Shown piece after piece: positions 34,660-47,347 of a DNA stretch of 64,000 bases. The notes below the pieces were generated by a model. That model was not told where the DNA came from. It was given only the letters and a program-made list of their open reading frames with translations, and made no database searches. Origin of the DNA: Bifidobacterium miconisargentati. GTDB lineage: Bacteria; Actinomycetota; Actinomycetes; Actinomycetales; Bifidobacteriaceae. How positions within the stretch are numbered: position 1 is the stretch's first letter; each line of letters starts with the position of its first letter. A program made the translations under genes and the position numbers. The stretch lies in contig NZ_JAHBBJ010000003.1 in assembly GCF_019331675.1 (NCBI RefSeq), positions 62,001-126,000 on the forward strand, in the 5' to 3' direction.

Positions 34660-36786
34660 CTATTCTACCTGCCTCATGACGAGCACGGCGTTCCGCGCCA
34701 GCGTATATCCGCCCGCTTCCGGGCCGCGCTCACACCGGTGGGCGAGCACCGGCTCCCCGGCGACGTCCTTCAGCTCGACCGGCTGCGTGGTGCGGTTGAG
34801 GTAGAAGTCGAATCGGACGGTACCGTCCGTGGAACGGCGGACGGTGTGCAGGACGCGAGGGTCGGATGCCTGTGCCATGCCGGTGTCCGGTTCGCCGTCC
34901 GGTTCGTCGCCGAACGCAGGCAGCAGGCCGACGAGTTTCGCGATGTCGTGACGGTCGAGGTCGCAGCCGATGTAGACGGCGGTGCCGGTGCCGTACGGAT
35001 GGCTGGTGATGGCGGGGGTGCCGTCGAGCTCCCAATCCTCGGCTTCGGGGCCTTGGTAGGTGGCGATGACGTGGGTGTCCGGGGCGAGGGAGGTCACGTC
35101 GTTCTGCCATAGGCGGGTGGTCAGTCCGTTGGATAGGCGGATTTCGGCTGGTTCGTCCTCGGCTTCGGGGCCGAGGATGTTGAATTCCTCGCTTCGGATG
35201 CCGAGCATCTCGCACAGGAGCCCGCCACCGGCACCGGGGTAGCCGCCGAGGCCGATGTGGAAGCGTTCGTCGATCAGTCCGGTGGCGTAGCCGATGACGA
35301 CGGTGCCGCCGCGCTTCGCGAAGTCGGCGATGCGACGGACGTCCTGGTCGGACAGGGCGATCACGGTGGGCAGGACGATGGTGCGGTAGCCGGACCAGTC
35401 GTAGGCGAGCGGCACCACGTCGGCGCGGCGGCCGGCGTCCAGGAGTCCCCGGTACCAGTCGCGCACGTCGTGCCAGTGGTTGAGCTTCATGCTGGGCAGG
35501 GTCTCGGAACGGGTGGCCCATTCGGACTCCGCGCTGAACAGGATGGCCGTGTCCGCATGCTCGAGTTCGGTGCCCTGCAGGCCGGCCTCAGACAGAGTCT
35601 CGAGGATGCCGCCGAGCTCGCACACGCCGCGGAACACCTTGGAATCCTCGCCGGCGTGGGGCACCATCGCGGAATGGAACGCCTCCGCGCCGGACGCCGA
35701 CTGCCGCCATTGGAAGAAGTTGATGGCATCGGCGCCCATGGCCACATGAGCCAGGGAATCGCGTACGAGTTCGCCGTGGCGTTTGCGGGTGTTGAGCGGT
35801 TTCCACTGGACCGCGGACGTGGAGTGCTCCATCACGTACCACGGCTTGCCGAGGGCCAGTGAATCCATGAGCGCGTCCGAGCAGGCGAGCTCGTCCAGAT
35901 GGGATTCGCCCTCATGGAAGTAGTGGTCGTTGGACACGAAATCGACCTCGTTCGCCCACTGGGCGTAGTCCATGGTGCACTGGTCGGTGGAGACCATGAA
36001 GTTCGTGGTGAACGGCTTGCCGGGGCAGATCTCCTCGATGGCGTCGCGTTCGGCCTTGTAGAAGTCGAGGAGCATGTCGTTGCCGAAACGCTCGTAGTCG
36101 AGCTGTTGGGCGGGGTTGACCATCGCGTCACCGCCCATGTGGCGCGGCAGTTGGACCTCGCCGAAGTCGTTGACGTGCTGGGACCAGAACGCGGTGCCCC
36201 AGGCCTCGTTGAGCGCCTCGATGGTGCCGTACTTGGACTCGCACCACGCGCGAAACGCGGCGAGGGCGTTGTCCGAGTAGTCGTACCGGTTGTTCCAGCC
36301 GTATTCGTTACCCATGTGCCATGCGGTGACGGTCGGGTTGTCCTTGTAGTGCTCGGCGAGCTTGCGGCACAGGGTGAGCGCGTATTCCTTGAACACCGGG
36401 CTCGTGGGCTGCCAGGACTGACGGGAGCCCGCATTGACGGTGTGTCCGTACCGGTCGACGGGCAGGACCTCGGGGTGCTTGGCGTATAGCCAGATCGGCG
36501 CGGAGGCCGTGGCCGAGGCCAGGTCCACGGCGATGCCGGCGGCGCCGAGCTTGTCGATCACCATGTCCAGCCAGTCGAACGTGAACTCGCCTTCGCACGG
36601 TTCGATACGGTCCCAGCTGAAGATGGCCAGGGCGACCGTGTTGACGTGCGCCTGTCGCATGAGACGGATGTCTTCGTCGATGACCTCGTCCGGCCACTGG
36701 TCCGGGTTGTAGTCGCCGCCGAAGGCGATGCCTCGACCGGTCGGGGTCAGCAACGCCGGCCACTTGAACGATCTGCGTTCGGTCAT
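34660..36786 (-). CDS. Beta-galactosidase, GH42
   Basis: 708 residues. Hydrolyses beta-galactosides in the cytoplasm (galacto-oligosaccharides from galactan are the likely natural substrate of this cluster). Catalytic acid/base Glu in HMGNEYGWNNR (near residue 160) and nucleophile Glu in YVMEHSTSAVQW (near 318). The trimerisation domain (about 400-610) and the C-terminal beta-sandwich are present. ATG 36786 is followed by the conserved start FKWPALLTPTGRGIAFGGDY. It is downstream of the ABC permeases and upstream of the regulator. Confidence 0.95.
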   Translation of the reverse strand: MTERRSFKWPALLTPTGRGIAFGGDYNPDQWPDEVIDEDIRLMRQAHVNTVALAIFSWDRIEPCEGEFTFDWLDMVIDKLGAAGIAVDLASATASAPIWLYAKHPEVLPVDRYGHTVNAGSRQSWQPTSPVFKEYALTLCRKLAEHYKDNPTVTAWHMGNEYGWNNRYDYSDNALAAFRAWCESKYGTIEALNEAWGTAFWSQHVNDFGEVQLPRHMGGDAMVNPAQQLDYERFGNDMLLDFYKAERDAIEEICPGKPFTTNFMVSTDQCTMDYAQWANEVDFVSNDHYFHEGESHLDELACSDALMDSLALGKPWYVMEHSTSAVQWKPLNTRKRHGELVRDSLAHVAMGADAINFFQWRQSASGAEAFHSAMVPHAGEDSKVFRGVCELGGILETLSEAGLQGTELEHADTAILFSAESEWATRSETLPSMKLNHWHDVRDWYRGLLDAGRRADVVPLAYDWSGYRTIVLPTVIALSDQDVRRIADFAKRGGTVVIGYATGLIDERFHIGLGGYPGAGGGLLCEMLGIRSEEFNILGPEAEDEPAEIRLSNGLTTRLWQNDVTSLAPDTHVIATYQGPEAEDWELDGTPAITSHPYGTGTAVYIGCDLDRHDIAKLVGLLPAFGDEPDGEPDTGMAQASDPRVLHTVRRSTDGTVRFDFYLNRTTQPVELKDVAGEPVLAHRCERGPEAGGYTLARNAVLVMRQVE

Positions 36787-36897
36787 GGGAATCACAAGTC
36801 CTTTGCTGGATGGGTTTTGGGGGTTGTGCGCGGAGGATGGAATCGGCCGGTGGCCGATGCTGTGGGTTCCACAGGCCTTGCGGACTGCTCCTCTTCT

Positions 36898-37011
36898 CTC
36901 CCCCACCCGCTTCGCGGGAGCCCCCTCGTCAGAGGGGGCCGAGGCCTGCACAGGTAAGGCTCGGCTCCCCTTGCCAGGGGAGCTGGACGCCGCAGGCGGA
37001 CTGAGGGGTAG
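36898..37011. repeat. Two dispersed repeats in opposite orientation
   Basis: A forward copy (36898-36944: CTCCCCCACCCGCTTCGCGG, then AGGGGGCCGAGG) and a reverse copy (36963-37011: GGCTCCCCTTGCCAGGGGAG, then GCGGACTGAGGGGTAG) fill the GH42-permease spacer (36787-37068). Together they could fold as one large structure in the mRNA. Confidence 0.75.
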
Positions 37012-37068
37012 CAGAAGAGCAGGCGGAAGCCCGCGGGAAACACGGCATCGGCCGCAAGGCCGATCCCA

Positions 37069-38073
37069 CTACTCCTTGACGGCGCCGGCCGCCAAACCGG
37101 ACTGCCAATACTTCTGCAGGCACAGGAACGCGATCACCAGAGGAATAATCGTGATCAACGAACCCGTGATCACCAGGTTCTGGATCGCCTGGCCACCGGC
37201 CGTACTCGCCTGGTCCTTCCACTGGTTCAAGCCGATCGTCAACGGATACCAATTGGAATCCTTCAACATGATCAACGGCAGGAAGTAGTTGTTCCACGTC
37301 GCCACGATCGTGAACAAAGCGGTCGTCACGATGCCAGGCGCGAGCAGCGGCAGCGAGATCTGGAAGAAGGTGCGGAACTCGCCGGCGCCGTCCACGCGGG
37401 CGGCCTCCAGCAGTTCGTCCGGCACGGCCTGGTCACTGAAAATCCACATGAGGTACAGGCCGAACGTGGACACCAGCGAGGGGATGATCATGGCCCACGG
37501 GGTGTTGGTGAGGTTGAGCTTGGCGAACAGCAGGAACTGCGGCACGGCCAGGGCGATGCCCGGCACGGAAATCGCTCCGATGATCACCGCGAACACCAGC
37601 TTGCGGCCGGGGAAGCGGAACTTGGCGAGCGCGTAGCCGCCCATGATCGCCAGCAAAGTCGCGCCGCCCGCGCCGACCAGCACGTACAGGATGGTGTTGA
37701 TGAACCAGCGGCCGAAGATGCCGTCCTGGTAGGTGAACACCGTGACAATGTTGTCCCACAGGGCGAAGGTCTTGCCGAAACCGAGACCGAACGTACTCGT
37801 GAAGTCGGCCTGCGTCTTCGTGGCGTTGATCGCCAGGTAGACGAACGGGAAGAGGCAGTAGACCGCGAAGATCGCGCAGATCACGGTCATCAAAGCCGAA
37901 CGCCTCGGGTTGTTGACGTTCGCGAAGCCGGATTTCTCGGCGCGCTTGCGTTCGGCCTTTTCGTCGGCGGCGATGCGCTTCTGACGTTCCTTCTCGGCCT
38001 TCCTGGCGGCCTTCTCCTGGGCCCTGAGTTCGGCTTCGGTCATTCGGCCGGAGGCCATGGTCGCGCTACTCAT
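37069..38073 (-). CDS. Sugar ABC transporter permease (MalG type)
   Basis: 334 residues. A Lys/Glu/Ala-rich cytoplasmic N-terminus of about 60 residues (unusual length) precedes six membrane spans; the EAA loop is DELLEAARVDGAGEFRTFFQ. ATG 38073 follows AAGGAGCG. Pairs with the permease at 38135 and the binding protein at 39167. No ATPase gene is present in the cluster, so a shared MsmK-type ATPase encoded elsewhere must serve it. Confidence 0.93.
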   Translation of the reverse strand: MSSATMASGRMTEAELRAQEKAARKAEKERQKRIAADEKAERKRAEKSGFANVNNPRRSALMTVICAIFAVYCLFPFVYLAINATKTQADFTSTFGLGFGKTFALWDNIVTVFTYQDGIFGRWFINTILYVLVGAGGATLLAIMGGYALAKFRFPGRKLVFAVIIGAISVPGIALAVPQFLLFAKLNLTNTPWAMIIPSLVSTFGLYLMWIFSDQAVPDELLEAARVDGAGEFRTFFQISLPLLAPGIVTTALFTIVATWNNYFLPLIMLKDSNWYPLTIGLNQWKDQASTAGGQAIQNLVITGSLITIIPLVIAFLCLQKYWQSGLAAGAVKE

Positions 38074-38134
38074 CACGCACGCTCCTTAGTATCGGCATCA
38101 ACGGGTTCGACGGTCATCACGGGCATTCGGCGCA

Positions 38135-39070
38135 TCACTTCATCTGCTCCTTCATGCTCTTGAGCTGCACGGCGTAGGCGATGGCCATCGTGATCACGGC
38201 CATGGTGATGGCCAAGGCGGCCGCGTAGTTGGACTGGTTGCCGGTGAAGCTCAGGTTGTAGGCGTACATGTTCGGCGTGTAGTACGTCGTGATCGCGTTG
38301 CCGGGCACCATGTTCTGCAGGATGGAAGGCTCGTTGAACAGCTGGAAGCTGCCGATGATCGAGAAGATCACCGTGATGGCCAGCGAGCCGCGCAGTTCGG
38401 GCAGCTTGATCTTCTTGACGATCTGCCATTCGGAAGCGCCGTCGATGGAAGCCGCCTCATACAGCGAATGCGGAATCGTGGAGAGCGACGAATAGAAGAT
38501 CAGCATGTTGTAACCCGTGAACTCCCACGTGTTGATGTTGCCGATCGCGGCCAGCAGCACCGAAGGCTTCAGCACGTCGATGTTCGTGCCGAAGAAGTCG
38601 TTGAACGAGCCGACCAGGCCGTACTTCGCGCCGTACACGAAGCCCCAGATCATGGTCGAGACCACCGCAGGCACCGCGTAGGGCAGGAACGTGGAGATGC
38701 GGAAGAACTTGGTGCCGTGCAGTTTCATGGAGTCCAGGGCGAGCGCCATCGCGGCCGCGAGGAAGAGCATGATCGGCACCTGCACCACCGTGAACAGGGC
38801 CACGCGGCCGACCGAGCTCCAGAACTGCTGGTCCACGAACAGGCGGGTGTAGTTCTCGAGTCCGACGAACTTGGTGCCGCCGATCATCTGCTTCTTGAAG
38901 AACGAAATGTAGATGGCGTACACGATCGGGATGATGAACACGAATACGAACACCACCGCGAACGGCCACATGAACTTCCATCCACGCCAATCGGCCTTGT
39001 GCTTGTTGATACGGGCCTCGGGCGTGTGCAGGCCCGCCATCTCCGGGCTCACGCCTACTGTTTGCGACAT
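38135..39070 (-). CDS. Sugar ABC transporter permease (MalF type)
   Basis: 311 residues, about six membrane spans, with the EAA loop HSLYEAASIDGASEWQIVKK. Typical MalF-type subunit of a family 1 sugar importer, followed by its MalG partner 62 bp downstream. The binding-protein gene lies upstream, separated by a strong stem-loop at 39107-39138. Confidence 0.93.
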   Translation of the reverse strand: MSQTVGVSPEMAGLHTPEARINKHKADWRGWKFMWPFAVVFVFVFIIPIVYAIYISFFKKQMIGGTKFVGLENYTRLFVDQQFWSSVGRVALFTVVQVPIMLFLAAAMALALDSMKLHGTKFFRISTFLPYAVPAVVSTMIWGFVYGAKYGLVGSFNDFFGTNIDVLKPSVLLAAIGNINTWEFTGYNMLIFYSSLSTIPHSLYEAASIDGASEWQIVKKIKLPELRGSLAITVIFSIIGSFQLFNEPSILQNMVPGNAITTYYTPNMYAYNLSFTGNQSNYAAALAITMAVITMAIAYAVQLKSMKEQMK

Positions 39071-39106
39071 TGTTTTTCCTTTTCCTTCAGCCTTCCGGGC
39101 ATGAAA

Positions 39107-39138
39107 GGAGCGGGGATACTGGGGAGTATCCCCGCTCC
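39107..39138 (-). terminator. Stem-loop between binding-protein and permease genes
   Basis: Perfect 14-bp arms GGAGCGGGGATACT (39107-39120) and AGTATCCCCGCTCC (39125-39138) around a 4-base loop, followed on the minus strand by TTTC. It probably lets the binding protein be made in excess over the permeases by partial termination or RNA protection. Confidence 0.8.
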
Positions 39139-39166
39139 TGTTGTCCAGCTCGCGCCGGCGTGAATC

Positions 39167-40522
39167 CTACTTGAGGGTGACGGTGTAGCCCTGCTGCTCG
39201 CCCTGCTCGGCGAGCTTCTTGCCGTAGTTCTCCAGCGCCTGTTCCAGGGTGATGTCGCCGGAGTAGGCCTTGGAGACCTCGTCGCCGTAGGCGGTCTGCG
39301 CGTACGGGTTGTACGGCAGGTACTGGAACTTCTCGGTCGGGCGCTGGGCCGCGGCGGAGAGCACCTCGTTCACGTTCTGGCCGCCGAAGTAGTCGTTGGT
39401 CTTCTTGTTGGCCTCGGTGGTGGGGTCGGTGAAGGAGTCGGACTGCAGGATCTTCTTCAGGGACGGGAAGGTGCCGGTGTCGGCCATCGTCTGGGCGCCG
39501 TCACCGTGGGTCATGTACTCGATGAACTTGTAGGCCGCGGCCTGGTTCTTGGAGAGCTTGACGACCGCGAGCGCGGAGCCGCCGTCCTCGGCGGAGACCT
39601 CCTGGCCTTCCTCCCACTGCGGCAGCTGGGCCACACGCCAGTTGCCGGCCTGGTCCGGGGCGCCGGTCATGAGGTTGATCGGCATCCAGGCGCCGATGGT
39701 CAGGGATGCGATGGTGCCGTCGTTGAGCTCGCGGTTCCAGTCGTCGGACCAGTTCGGGGTCTTGGTGTCCACGAGGTCCTCATCGATGAGCTTCTGGACG
39801 AACTTGATGTAGCGCTGCATGCCCTCGTCCTTGGTCATGTTGATGGTGATCTTCTCGCCATCGACCTTCCACGGCTGGGCACCGGCCTGCCAGACCTGCG
39901 CGGTGAACGGCTGGTAGTCGTTGGAGGTGCCTGCCAGGTTGGTGATGTAGGAACCGGTGGCGCGGATCTTCTTGGCGGCCTCGTAGTAGTCGTCCCAGGT
40001 CTTGATGGATTCGCCGTCGACGCCGGCCTTGTCGAACACGGCCTTGTTGTAGAAGAACATCTCCGGGCCGGAATCGATGGGCAGGGCGTACGGCTTGCCG
40101 TTGTACTGCAGCTTGTTCCACGGGCCGGCGGCGAAATCATCCGCAAGCTTGTCCGCACCGTACTCGCTCAGATCCACGAGGCCGTCGGTGACGGCGAACT
40201 GGGTGACGGTCGGATCCTCCAGCATCACGACGTCCGGGGCGCCGTTGCCGGCGGCGATGGCGTTGGACAGGGCGGTGGAGGTCTTCTCGGCGGTACCGGT
40301 GTTGTTGAACTTCACGGTGATGCCGGGGTTGGCCTTCTCGAAGCCGGCGATGATGTCCTTCATGGAGTTGCCGGAGTCCCAGCCCCAGAACACCAGCTCG
40401 GCCTTGTCGGCGTCGCCCTTGTTGGCGCTGCTGTTGCCGTCCGAACCGCTGCCGCAGGCCGCGATGCTGACGAGCGTGGCCACGGCTGCCGTCGCCGCGA
40501 GAACCTTCTTGACGTTGCGCAT
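39167..40522 (-). CDS. Galactoside ABC transporter binding lipoprotein (GalC-like)
   Basis: 451 residues. Signal peptide with lipobox SIAAC, Ser/Asn/Asp linker, then a family 1 sugar-binding fold (AELVFWGWDSGNSMKDIIAG; YALPIDSGPEMFFYNKAVFD). ATG 40522 follows AGGAGGAGAC. First gene of the cluster with two permeases, GH42 and LacI, the galCDEGR order of B. breve; galacto-oligosaccharides from plant galactan are the likely substrates (inference from cluster order). Confidence 0.93.
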   Translation of the reverse strand: MRNVKKVLAATAAVATLVSIAACGSGSDGNSSANKGDADKAELVFWGWDSGNSMKDIIAGFEKANPGITVKFNNTGTAEKTSTALSNAIAAGNGAPDVVMLEDPTVTQFAVTDGLVDLSEYGADKLADDFAAGPWNKLQYNGKPYALPIDSGPEMFFYNKAVFDKAGVDGESIKTWDDYYEAAKKIRATGSYITNLAGTSNDYQPFTAQVWQAGAQPWKVDGEKITINMTKDEGMQRYIKFVQKLIDEDLVDTKTPNWSDDWNRELNDGTIASLTIGAWMPINLMTGAPDQAGNWRVAQLPQWEEGQEVSAEDGGSALAVVKLSKNQAAAYKFIEYMTHGDGAQTMADTGTFPSLKKILQSDSFTDPTTEANKKTNDYFGGQNVNEVLSAAAQRPTEKFQYLPYNPYAQTAYGDEVSKAYSGDITLEQALENYGKKLAEQGEQQGYTVTLK

Positions 40523-40592
40523 GATTGTCTCCTCCTGGGCTGGCCGGAGTACCTTCTCCGGCGATTGCACCCTGTTTCCTGATGCGTTTGGT

Positions 40593-40649
40593 GGTACAGC
40601 TGTGTACCAAACACATTTACGATGATACACCTGTGTATCATCCTGTCAA
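40593..40649 (-). promoter_or_regulatory. Promoter of the galactoside cluster with two LacI operators
   Basis: On the minus strand: -35 TTGACA (40644-40649), 16-bp spacer, -10 TATCAT (40622-40627). A perfect operator with arms GATGATACA and TGTATCATC (40621-40642) covers the spacer and -10; a second operator with arms GGTACA and TGTACC (40593-40608) lies just downstream. This layout gives tight repression by the LacI protein of the cluster. Confidence 0.8.
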
Positions 40650-40695
40650 TCAGGCGTGTCGCAAGCGCATCACCGGCACCGGACCGGCCACACGT

Positions 40696-40709
40696 TGTGA
40701 ACGCTCACA
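40696..40709. promoter_or_regulatory. AraQ-type site between the gal cluster and an MFS gene
   Basis: TGTGAACGCTCACA (40696-40709), close to the sites at araB (61020) and the araQ-like gene (62377). It lies about 50 bp upstream of the gal -35 box, a position suited to activation, and upstream of the divergent MFS gene. Confidence 0.5.
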
Positions 40710-40796
40710 GCATTTTTGGAATCCTCTGGCCTCCTACTCCCCCGATGTCTATGATGGTCGGGTACCCCCTTGTTGCGGTTGAGAGGAAGAGAGCGC

Positions 40797-43112
40797 ATGG
40801 CGGGCCTGTTTCAAGCTGCCAAAAAACAGCGGAATCCTTTGGGAACGACCATTCGTGCCCATGGATCGGGCAAATACACCTTCGGTCTGGCGTTGAGCGC
40901 CGGCCTCGCGGGCCTGTTATACGGCTACGACACGGTGTCCATCTCCGGCGCCATCGAATTCCTGCGTTTCCGCTACGGGCTCAGCACGTTGATGGAGGGA
41001 CTCGTGATCTCCTCCATCATGGTGGGCGCCGTCATCGGCGCGGCGACCGCCGGCTTCCTGTCCGACCGGTTCGGCAGGCGGCGGATCCTCATCATCGGCG
41101 GCGCGTTCTTCTTCGTCGCGGCCATCTGGAGCGCGCTGACCTTCGGGCCCATCGACCTCATCGTGGCCCGCGTGGTCGGCGGCTACGGCATCGGCCTGAC
41201 CTCGGCGCTGGCCGTCACCTACATCACCGAATCGGCGCCCACAAACATCCGCGGACTGCTGTCCTTCTCCTACCAGCTGCTCGCGGTGTGCGGCATCTTC
41301 CTGACCAACGTCATCAACTACATCATCGCCTCCTACGGGTCGAGCGGCTGGGACATCAGCACCGGCTGGCGCTGGATGCTGGGGCTCGGCGCGATTCCGG
41401 CCGCCGCGTTCCTGCTGGCGATGACCCGTGCCCCCGAAAGCCCGCGTTTCCTTATCCAGGTCGGCAAGACCGACGAGGGCTTCGCGGTGCTTGAGCACAT
41501 CCTCGGCACCGAACGCGCACGCCTGCGCACCGACGACATCCGCGCCTCCGTGAAGCTGGAGAACGAAATGTCCAGCGAATTCCACGACCTGTTCCGTCCG
41601 GGACTGCGGCGCGCGCTGGCCATCGGCATCTTCCTGGCGGTGTTCAACCAGTTCGTCGGCATGAGCGCCATCTCCTACTACGGCCCGGTCATGTTCGCCA
41701 AGCTCGGCTTTGGCGGCGACACCGAATTCCTCACGGCCGCGAGCGTGGGTGGCGTGGAGCTGGTGGCCACCGTGGTGGGCATGTACCTCATCGACACCTT
41801 CGGCCGCAAGCGGCTCATGGAGGTGGGCACCGGCATGATGTGCGTGTTCGCGCTGTGCATCTCCGTCGCCTACATGCTGGACAGTTCGCTGCTCGCGCTT
41901 GTGTTCGTGATGGCGTTCACCGTCTCGTTCGCCTTCTCGATGGGCCCGATCCCATGGATCGTCATCCCCGAACTGTTCCCCACGTACCTGCGCGGCCGCG
42001 CGACCGGCCTGTGCGTGATGTGCCTGCTGTTCGCCAACTGGATCATCGCGCAGTTCACGCCGCTCATGATCGACGGACTTGGCGGCGGCACGTCATTCGC
42101 GTTGTTCGGCGTGCTGAACCTGATCTGCCTGCTCGGCATCATCACGCTGGTGCCGGAGACGATGGGCCGCACGTTGGAGGAGATCGAGCATCTGTGGCAG
42201 CCGAAGACCAAGCTGGCGGCCGCGAAGTACACACTGAGCTCGGCCGACGCGAACATCCGTCATGCCGAGGCCACGCTGCGCCGTGTGGAGAACGAGCGGC
42301 AGCAGGCGCTGGGCATCATGGCCGCGGCCCAGCGTGCGCGCATCGAGGCACAGCAGCAGGTCTTCGATCTCGAAGCGGCCGAGAAGGCCGAAAAGGAGCG
42401 TCTGGCCGCCGAAAAGGCCGCGAGGAAGGCGGCCGAGGAGGCCCGCAAGGTTGCGATGCGGCAGTCGTCCGGGGCTGGCGTGAGTGCCGAGGCAGGTGCG
42501 GCCGGTGCGTTTGGTGCCGATGTGCCTGACACCGATTCCCACACCAGCCGCGACGCCGGATCCGGCCAGCCGCCTACCCAGCATGATTCCGGGCTGCTGA
42601 GGGCACTCAATTCCGTGGTCATCACGGACGAGGTCACCAGGGCCGTGCAGGAGGCGTCCGAGCGCATCGCGCAGGCGATCGCGCAGGCGACGGCCGCCGC
42701 GCAGCACGATTCGCAGACCGCCGGGGCCGCGGAAGCCGACGGCACCGGGGAATACGGCAGCACGCCTCATGAGGCTCACACGCCGATGCTGGACGAAGCC
42801 GCCGCCGAGGCCGCCGCACGGGCCGCCGTGGACGCCCTGGTCGATTCGCTGCCCACCGACCTGTCCGAACTGGTCGGACGCCGTTCCGCAAGCGCGAACC
42901 GTGCCGACGAAAGCCGGCCGAAGGGTTTGAAGCCGGCGTCGATATCATCGGTGGAGCGCTTCCATGATGCCGATACGGCCCGCGGCGTGCTGCTGCCCGC
43001 CGCGCACGAGGAGCCCTTTGACGAACGCACCTACCACGAGGCGGAGGACGCCCGTGAAGCTCGTGCCATCGATGAGGCCCTGGACTCGCTGGACGCCCTT
43101 ATCAAGGCCTGA
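40797..43112 (+). CDS. MFS sugar:proton symporter with long C-terminal tail
   Basis: 771 residues. Residues about 30-470 are a 12-span sugar porter: GYDTVSISGAI, SDRFGRRRI, PESPRF, PELFPTYLRGRATG, VPETMGRTLEEIE. The last 300 residues are a cytoplasmic tail: first a charged coiled coil (ANIRHAEATLRRVENERQQ ... EKAEKERLAAEKAARK), then low-complexity Ser/Ala/Gly and acidic stretches. Ordinary sugar porters stop soon after the PETMG motif, so the tail is an addition. ATG 40797 follows AGAGGAAGAGA. A paralogue with a shorter tail is at 47348. Confidence 0.9.
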   Translation: MAGLFQAAKKQRNPLGTTIRAHGSGKYTFGLALSAGLAGLLYGYDTVSISGAIEFLRFRYGLSTLMEGLVISSIMVGAVIGAATAGFLSDRFGRRRILIIGGAFFFVAAIWSALTFGPIDLIVARVVGGYGIGLTSALAVTYITESAPTNIRGLLSFSYQLLAVCGIFLTNVINYIIASYGSSGWDISTGWRWMLGLGAIPAAAFLLAMTRAPESPRFLIQVGKTDEGFAVLEHILGTERARLRTDDIRASVKLENEMSSEFHDLFRPGLRRALAIGIFLAVFNQFVGMSAISYYGPVMFAKLGFGGDTEFLTAASVGGVELVATVVGMYLIDTFGRKRLMEVGTGMMCVFALCISVAYMLDSSLLALVFVMAFTVSFAFSMGPIPWIVIPELFPTYLRGRATGLCVMCLLFANWIIAQFTPLMIDGLGGGTSFALFGVLNLICLLGIITLVPETMGRTLEEIEHLWQPKTKLAAAKYTLSSADANIRHAEATLRRVENERQQALGIMAAAQRARIEAQQQVFDLEAAEKAEKERLAAEKAARKAAEEARKVAMRQSSGAGVSAEAGAAGAFGADVPDTDSHTSRDAGSGQPPTQHDSGLLRALNSVVITDEVTRAVQEASERIAQAIAQATAAAQHDSQTAGAAEADGTGEYGSTPHEAHTPMLDEAAAEAAARAAVDALVDSLPTDLSELVGRRSASANRADESRPKGLKPASISSVERFHDADTARGVLLPAAHEEPFDERTYHEAEDAREARAIDEALDSLDALIKA

Positions 43113-43115
43113 ATC

Positions 43116-47024
<3,909 letters not shown>

Positions 47025-47100
47025 GCCTGTCGTTTCCCCTTCCTGACGAGACTCTTTGACGAGACTTTGCGTACAACGCAGACCAACCGTCCTTTTCCTC

Positions 47101-47149
47101 GGCTTCCCCTTGTCAGGGGAACTGTCGGAGAATGCCGACCGAGGGGCAG
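47101..47149. repeat. Dispersed palindromic repeat, reverse copy
   Basis: GGCTTCCCCTTGTCAGGGGA, ACTGTCGGAGAATGCCGACC, GAGGGGCAG: a reverse copy upstream of the tandem ABC gene. Confidence 0.75.
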
Positions 47150-47243
47150 TCCTGCGAATCATTCATCACTTGGTCAAACACAGCTTCACGTAACGATGAC
47201 CGCTTGCCACCGTAGCGGAAACGACGGGCACACGCCAGAGACG

Positions 47244-47286
47244 GTTTGGGGCCGGGCCACCCAGACGGGAGGCTCCGGCCCCAAAC
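47244..47286. terminator. Inverted repeat upstream of the fused ABC exporter gene
   Basis: GTTTGGGGCCGG (47244-47255) and CCGGCCCCAAAC (47275-47286), a 12-bp perfect stem. It lies past the stop of the minus-strand MFS gene (47348) and before the start of the ABC gene, so it probably ends the MFS transcript. A run of CGACTA repeats sits at about 47331-47350 over the MFS stop. Confidence 0.7.
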
Positions 47287-47347
47287 GAATGCAATCGGCC
47301 AATGATCGATCGCCCGATTGCGGCTGCGTGCGACTAACGACTAGCGA

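Noticed and set aside
38073..38429. Minus-strand frame overlapping the MalF-type permease
   Set aside because: Shadow frame rich in His/Arg; the permease frame has the expected spans and EAA loop.
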